Origin: Spirosoma validum
GTDB lineage: Bacteria; Bacteroidota; Bacteroidia; Cytophagales; Spirosomataceae
Assembly (NCBI RefSeq): GCF_014699035.1
Contig: NZ_JACXAA010000014.1
Coordinates: 1-64,000, forward strand
DNA: 64,000 nucleotides
Reading direction: 5' to 3'
A program made the translations under genes and the position numbers. Positions 61,677 to 64,000 of this stretch are shown here, piece after piece. The notes under the pieces are model-generated. The model was not told the origin of the DNA, did no database searches, and saw nothing but the letters and a program-made list of their open reading frames with translations. Within the stretch, counting starts at the first letter, position 1, and each line of letters starts with the position of its first letter.

Positions 61677-63527
61677 TTATAGAGCTTTCATAAAGGCGAC
61701 TAAAGCCTTTTTTTCGGGCGCGGTCAGGTTCAATTGGTCGAAGGGTAAGGTCTGATTATCGAGGTTAAATCCTAAGCCATTCCCGCCCCCTTTGTTGTAA
61801 AAATCAACCACTTCCTCCAGGGTCTGATAAATGCCGTTGTGCATGTAGGGCGCTGTTTTAGCTACGTGACGTATCGTTGGTGTTTTGAACGCATAGCGAT
61901 GCGGCTCCCGTTTTGTCAGGACAAATTTGCCAACATCCGAATCGACCTGTTTACCCTCCTTCGTGGCGGGTGTACCCAGTACTTCACTTTCCGTTTCCTG
62001 GTAAGCGGGTGGTACAGTTCCGTTGAATAAGGGGAAGAAATGGCAGGTAGCACATTTGCCTTTACCCATGAATACGTTGAAGCCCTGCTTTTCTTCAGCC
62101 GATAGCGCCACCGACTGACCCCGTAGATACCGGTCTACCCGCGAGTCGAGACTAACCAGGGAACGAATGTAGCTGGCCACCGCATTTTTGATCGACTGCT
62201 CGGTCACCCCTTCTTTATACGACTTGGCGAACAGAGCGCGGTACTGCGTATTTTGTTGCAACGCCTTCACCGCTTCCGGCAGCGAGCCATGCATCTCATC
62301 TGCGTTCTGGATCACATCGCTGGCCTGATCTTCCAGAAACACCACCCGCGAGTCGGCAAACTGTGTAGCCTGTAACGAAGCATTCAACAACGTAGGGGCG
62401 TTTCGAACGGTCCGACGCTCGGCGGTCCGATGCTCGGCAATACGTCGACCACCAAAGCCAATGGCTAAACTTTTCGATTCACCATCCGTAAAGGCTCGCT
62501 CGGGCTGATGACACGTAGCACAGGTCCGACCCGAATTTCCCGATAAAATCGGATCGAAAAACAACTGTTTGCCCAACGCAACCCGGTCCGGGGTAGGCCG
62601 CTGCTCACTGACGTTTACGAAATAGTTTGGATCAAACACACCGGAGTCAGTGAGAGTGCGGGCCGCAGGCGATAACAACCGACTTTCGGTAAAAACAGGA
62701 ATACCCAGGTTCTTCTGCGCATCCAGTAATAGCCCACTCAATACGTTCGCGCGTTGGTCGATGAATGCCAGTCGGTCGAATTTATTAAAGTCAGAAGCCG
62801 AAATCAGGCTTGTTTTGGCCTCGGAAAATACCCGGTTAATTCGTCGGGCCAGATCGGGGTTGCCACTGGCTAACTGATAATGAGCGAGTTGTTGCTGTAA
62901 ACTTTCGAGCGCGCTGGCGGCTTCGGGAAGCGAATGAAAGGCAACTGGTGAATCGAAACCCGTAATGCCCAACGTGATGATCCGGAATACTTCCAGCCGC
63001 ATCGCGTCGAAGACATGACTGTCCGTTGCTTCGTTGCTTTCCGAAATCGTCCTCAATCGATTGACAGTTGACCGCAGAACAGCCGCGTGTTGTATGGCCT
63101 CGTTTTTTGCTTCTTTAGTAAACGTGGGAAACAGCAGTTCTTCCAGTACCTGAAATCCCTGGGGTTCGTTCACCCGCAAATCATCATCTACTTCTGGAAT
63201 ATTGGGTCCGTTGAGTGCTTTCGTCGTTTCAGGACTGTAATAGGCGGACAGAAATTCAACCCGTTTATAGGCCAGCCGGGCCCGTCGAAAAGCGGCCTGA
63301 ACGTCCTGACCAGGTTGCGATACAATAGCCTTTTGTAACTGACTGACAGCCGTGTCCAGATCCGTAATTTCCTGCATGAACTGGGCTTTAACGGCCTGAA
63401 CCGGTGTCGGTTTTGACCGTAGCAAGCTATACAGGGCAATCGCAATCAACACGCCAAGCATCCCCAATCCAATTGAGCGTAGTGGAAAAGGTCGTTTTGA
63501 AGGCGCTTCGGTCGTTGGAGAAATCAT
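61677..63527 (-). CDS. Di-haem cytochrome c peroxidase with imelysin-like N-terminus
   Basis: This 616-residue protein has an N-terminal anchor (about 18-38). Residues about 45-240 resemble an imelysin-like helical domain (AFRRARLAYKRVEFLSAYYS, then EPQGFQVLEELLFP). The MauG/Ccp part carries two haem motifs, TCATCHQPERAFTDG (about residue 334) and CATCHFF (about 491), and the tail PYMHNGIYQTLEEVVDFYN. It reduces peroxide in the periplasm or matures another protein, as MauG does. It follows the PhoX-like gene, with an intervening hairpin. Confidence 0.87.
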   Translation of the reverse strand: MISPTTEAPSKRPFPLRSIGLGMLGVLIAIALYSLLRSKPTPVQAVKAQFMQEITDLDTAVSQLQKAIVSQPGQDVQAAFRRARLAYKRVEFLSAYYSPETTKALNGPNIPEVDDDLRVNEPQGFQVLEELLFPTFTKEAKNEAIQHAAVLRSTVNRLRTISESNEATDSHVFDAMRLEVFRIITLGITGFDSPVAFHSLPEAASALESLQQQLAHYQLASGNPDLARRINRVFSEAKTSLISASDFNKFDRLAFIDQRANVLSGLLLDAQKNLGIPVFTESRLLSPAARTLTDSGVFDPNYFVNVSEQRPTPDRVALGKQLFFDPILSGNSGRTCATCHQPERAFTDGESKSLAIGFGGRRIAEHRTAERRTVRNAPTLLNASLQATQFADSRVVFLEDQASDVIQNADEMHGSLPEAVKALQQNTQYRALFAKSYKEGVTEQSIKNAVASYIRSLVSLDSRVDRYLRGQSVALSAEEKQGFNVFMGKGKCATCHFFPLFNGTVPPAYQETESEVLGTPATKEGKQVDSDVGKFVLTKREPHRYAFKTPTIRHVAKTAPYMHNGIYQTLEEVVDFYNKGGGNGLGFNLDNQTLPFDQLNLTAPEKKALVAFMKAL

Positions 63528-63546
63528 CGTAACAATAACAGGGAAA

Positions 63547-63573
63547 GCCTGGCTGGAAACTCTCCAGCCAGGC
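63547..63573 (-). terminator. Hairpin between the PhoX-like and peroxidase genes
   Basis: Perfect 10-base arms GCCTGGCTGG (63547-63556) and CCAGCCAGGC (63564-63573), loop of 7. On the minus strand it is followed by TTTCCCTGTTATT, so termination of the PhoX-like gene is plausible but weak. Confidence 0.5.
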
Positions 63574-63595
63574 AGTTACAGGTGGGTATGAATAG

Positions 63596-64000
63596 CTATC
63601 GGGGTAATCCTTCGATCAGAATAAGCTGGCTGGCCTGGTTTTCAGCCTTACGTACTGAGCCGCCGTCAACGCCCTGGTACTGCGTTCCGCGCCAGGTGTG
63701 GGCCTGAATACCCAGCATGAACGTATTGGGACGACCCGTTACGTCGGATACGTCGATCATACCGCTGCTTTCCCACGAACCCAGTTTCGACGTACCGCCC
63801 ACATTGTATTTCGCGGCATCGGCTTCGGCCCGGCGGTGATCCAGCTCCATAACGGGCGTCAATTTGCCCGTATTCAGATCGTATTGATACACATACGCGT
63901 CGTGCTTCTCATCACCATATTCATTCGGATCTTCCATAATGTAAGCGTAATTAGTCGTTACGCAGATGTTGTCCGGGTCCTGGAACGTCTTGGCCGGGCC
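63596..64000 (-). CDS. PhoX/DUF839-like alkaline phosphatase, 3' part
   Basis: The reading frame is open from the window edge to the stop at 63596. Only about 134 residues are visible. They include DPDNICVTTNYAYIMEDPNE and GDEKHDAYVYQYDL, which match the C-terminal propeller region of PhoX-family calcium-dependent phosphatases. A conserved acidic metal-site context (IMEDPNE) is present. The 5' end lies outside the window. The neighbours are a cytochrome peroxidase and a phytase-family lipoprotein, pointing to phosphate scavenging. Confidence 0.75.
   Translation of the reverse strand, partial: GPAKTFQDPDNICVTTNYAYIMEDPNEYGDEKHDAYVYQYDLNTGKLTPVMELDHRRAEADAAKYNVGGTSKLGSWESSGMIDVSDVTGRPNTFMLGIQAHTWRGTQYQGVDGGSVRKAENQASQLILIEGLPR

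Noticed and set aside
1..64000. Search for tRNA, rRNA, CRISPR arrays, intact transposases or integrases
   Set aside because: None was seen. The palindromes are too short and too few to be a CRISPR array.
1..64000. Apparent abundance of TACGT/ACGTA-type words
   Set aside because: Noticed by eye only; without a k-mer count against expectation I cannot claim enrichment.

Overview
The window looks like chromosomal DNA of a Cytophagales bacterium (Bacteroidota), and my best guess is Spirosoma or a close relative. The reasons are the SusC/SusD pair, large TonB-dependent receptors, many AraC-type regulators with small oxidoreductases, LytS/LytTR signalling, near absence of Shine-Dalgarno sequences, and repeated TAnnTTTG promoter elements, which are the -7 consensus of this phylum. 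No rRNA, tRNA, CRISPR array, prophage or intact insertion sequence was seen.

Region 1 (about 1-28.9 kb) is accessory in character. It holds small AraC-linked modules of antibiotic-biosynthesis-type monooxygenases, alpha/beta hydrolases, carboxymuconolactone decarboxylase, short-chain dehydrogenases, quinone-reductase-like and alcohol dehydrogenases, and an aldo/keto reductase. Together these look like inducible handling of reactive carbonyls, quinones or aromatics. Embedded in it are a Crp/Fnr regulator, a GNAT-like gene paired with a 60-residue protein, and an ergothioneine cassette (Bcr/CflA-type MFS, egtB, egtD and a secreted PCC-domain protein) bracketed by two 39-bp direct repeats. It also holds a three-gene HipBST-type toxin-antitoxin locus with three operators at an exact 41-bp period, an orphan molybdopterin-binding dehydrogenase subunit and an MBL-fold hydrolase. 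Decay is visible: a hydrolase broken by two frameshifts (one a 14-bp tandem duplication) and two damaged cupin genes on either side of an intact alcohol dehydrogenase. Two families of long perfect palindromes are inserted between genes.

Region 2 (28.9-38.6 kb) carries an MscS-type channel, an AraC regulator, a small lipoprotein, an 1142-residue cytochrome/HEAT-repeat dehydrogenase and a catalase-family protein.

Region 3 (38.8-48.9 kb, minus strand) is a polysaccharide utilisation locus: a serine hydrolase carrying a GH3 C-terminal domain, a GH106-type alpha-L-rhamnosidase, a terminator, then SusC and SusD. The likely substrate is a rhamnose-containing glycan.

Region 4 (49.0-64 kb) begins with a 116-bp element that can fold as a four-way junction. 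Then come two tandem LytS-type kinases and a receiver-less LytTR protein, a GAPDH, a coiled-coil hypothetical, a TonB receptor with an IPT/TIG lipoprotein, small hypothetical genes (one a 51-residue membrane protein), a phytase-family esterase-like lipoprotein, a di-haem peroxidase with an imelysin-like N-terminus, and the 3' part of a PhoX-like phosphatase cut by the window edge.
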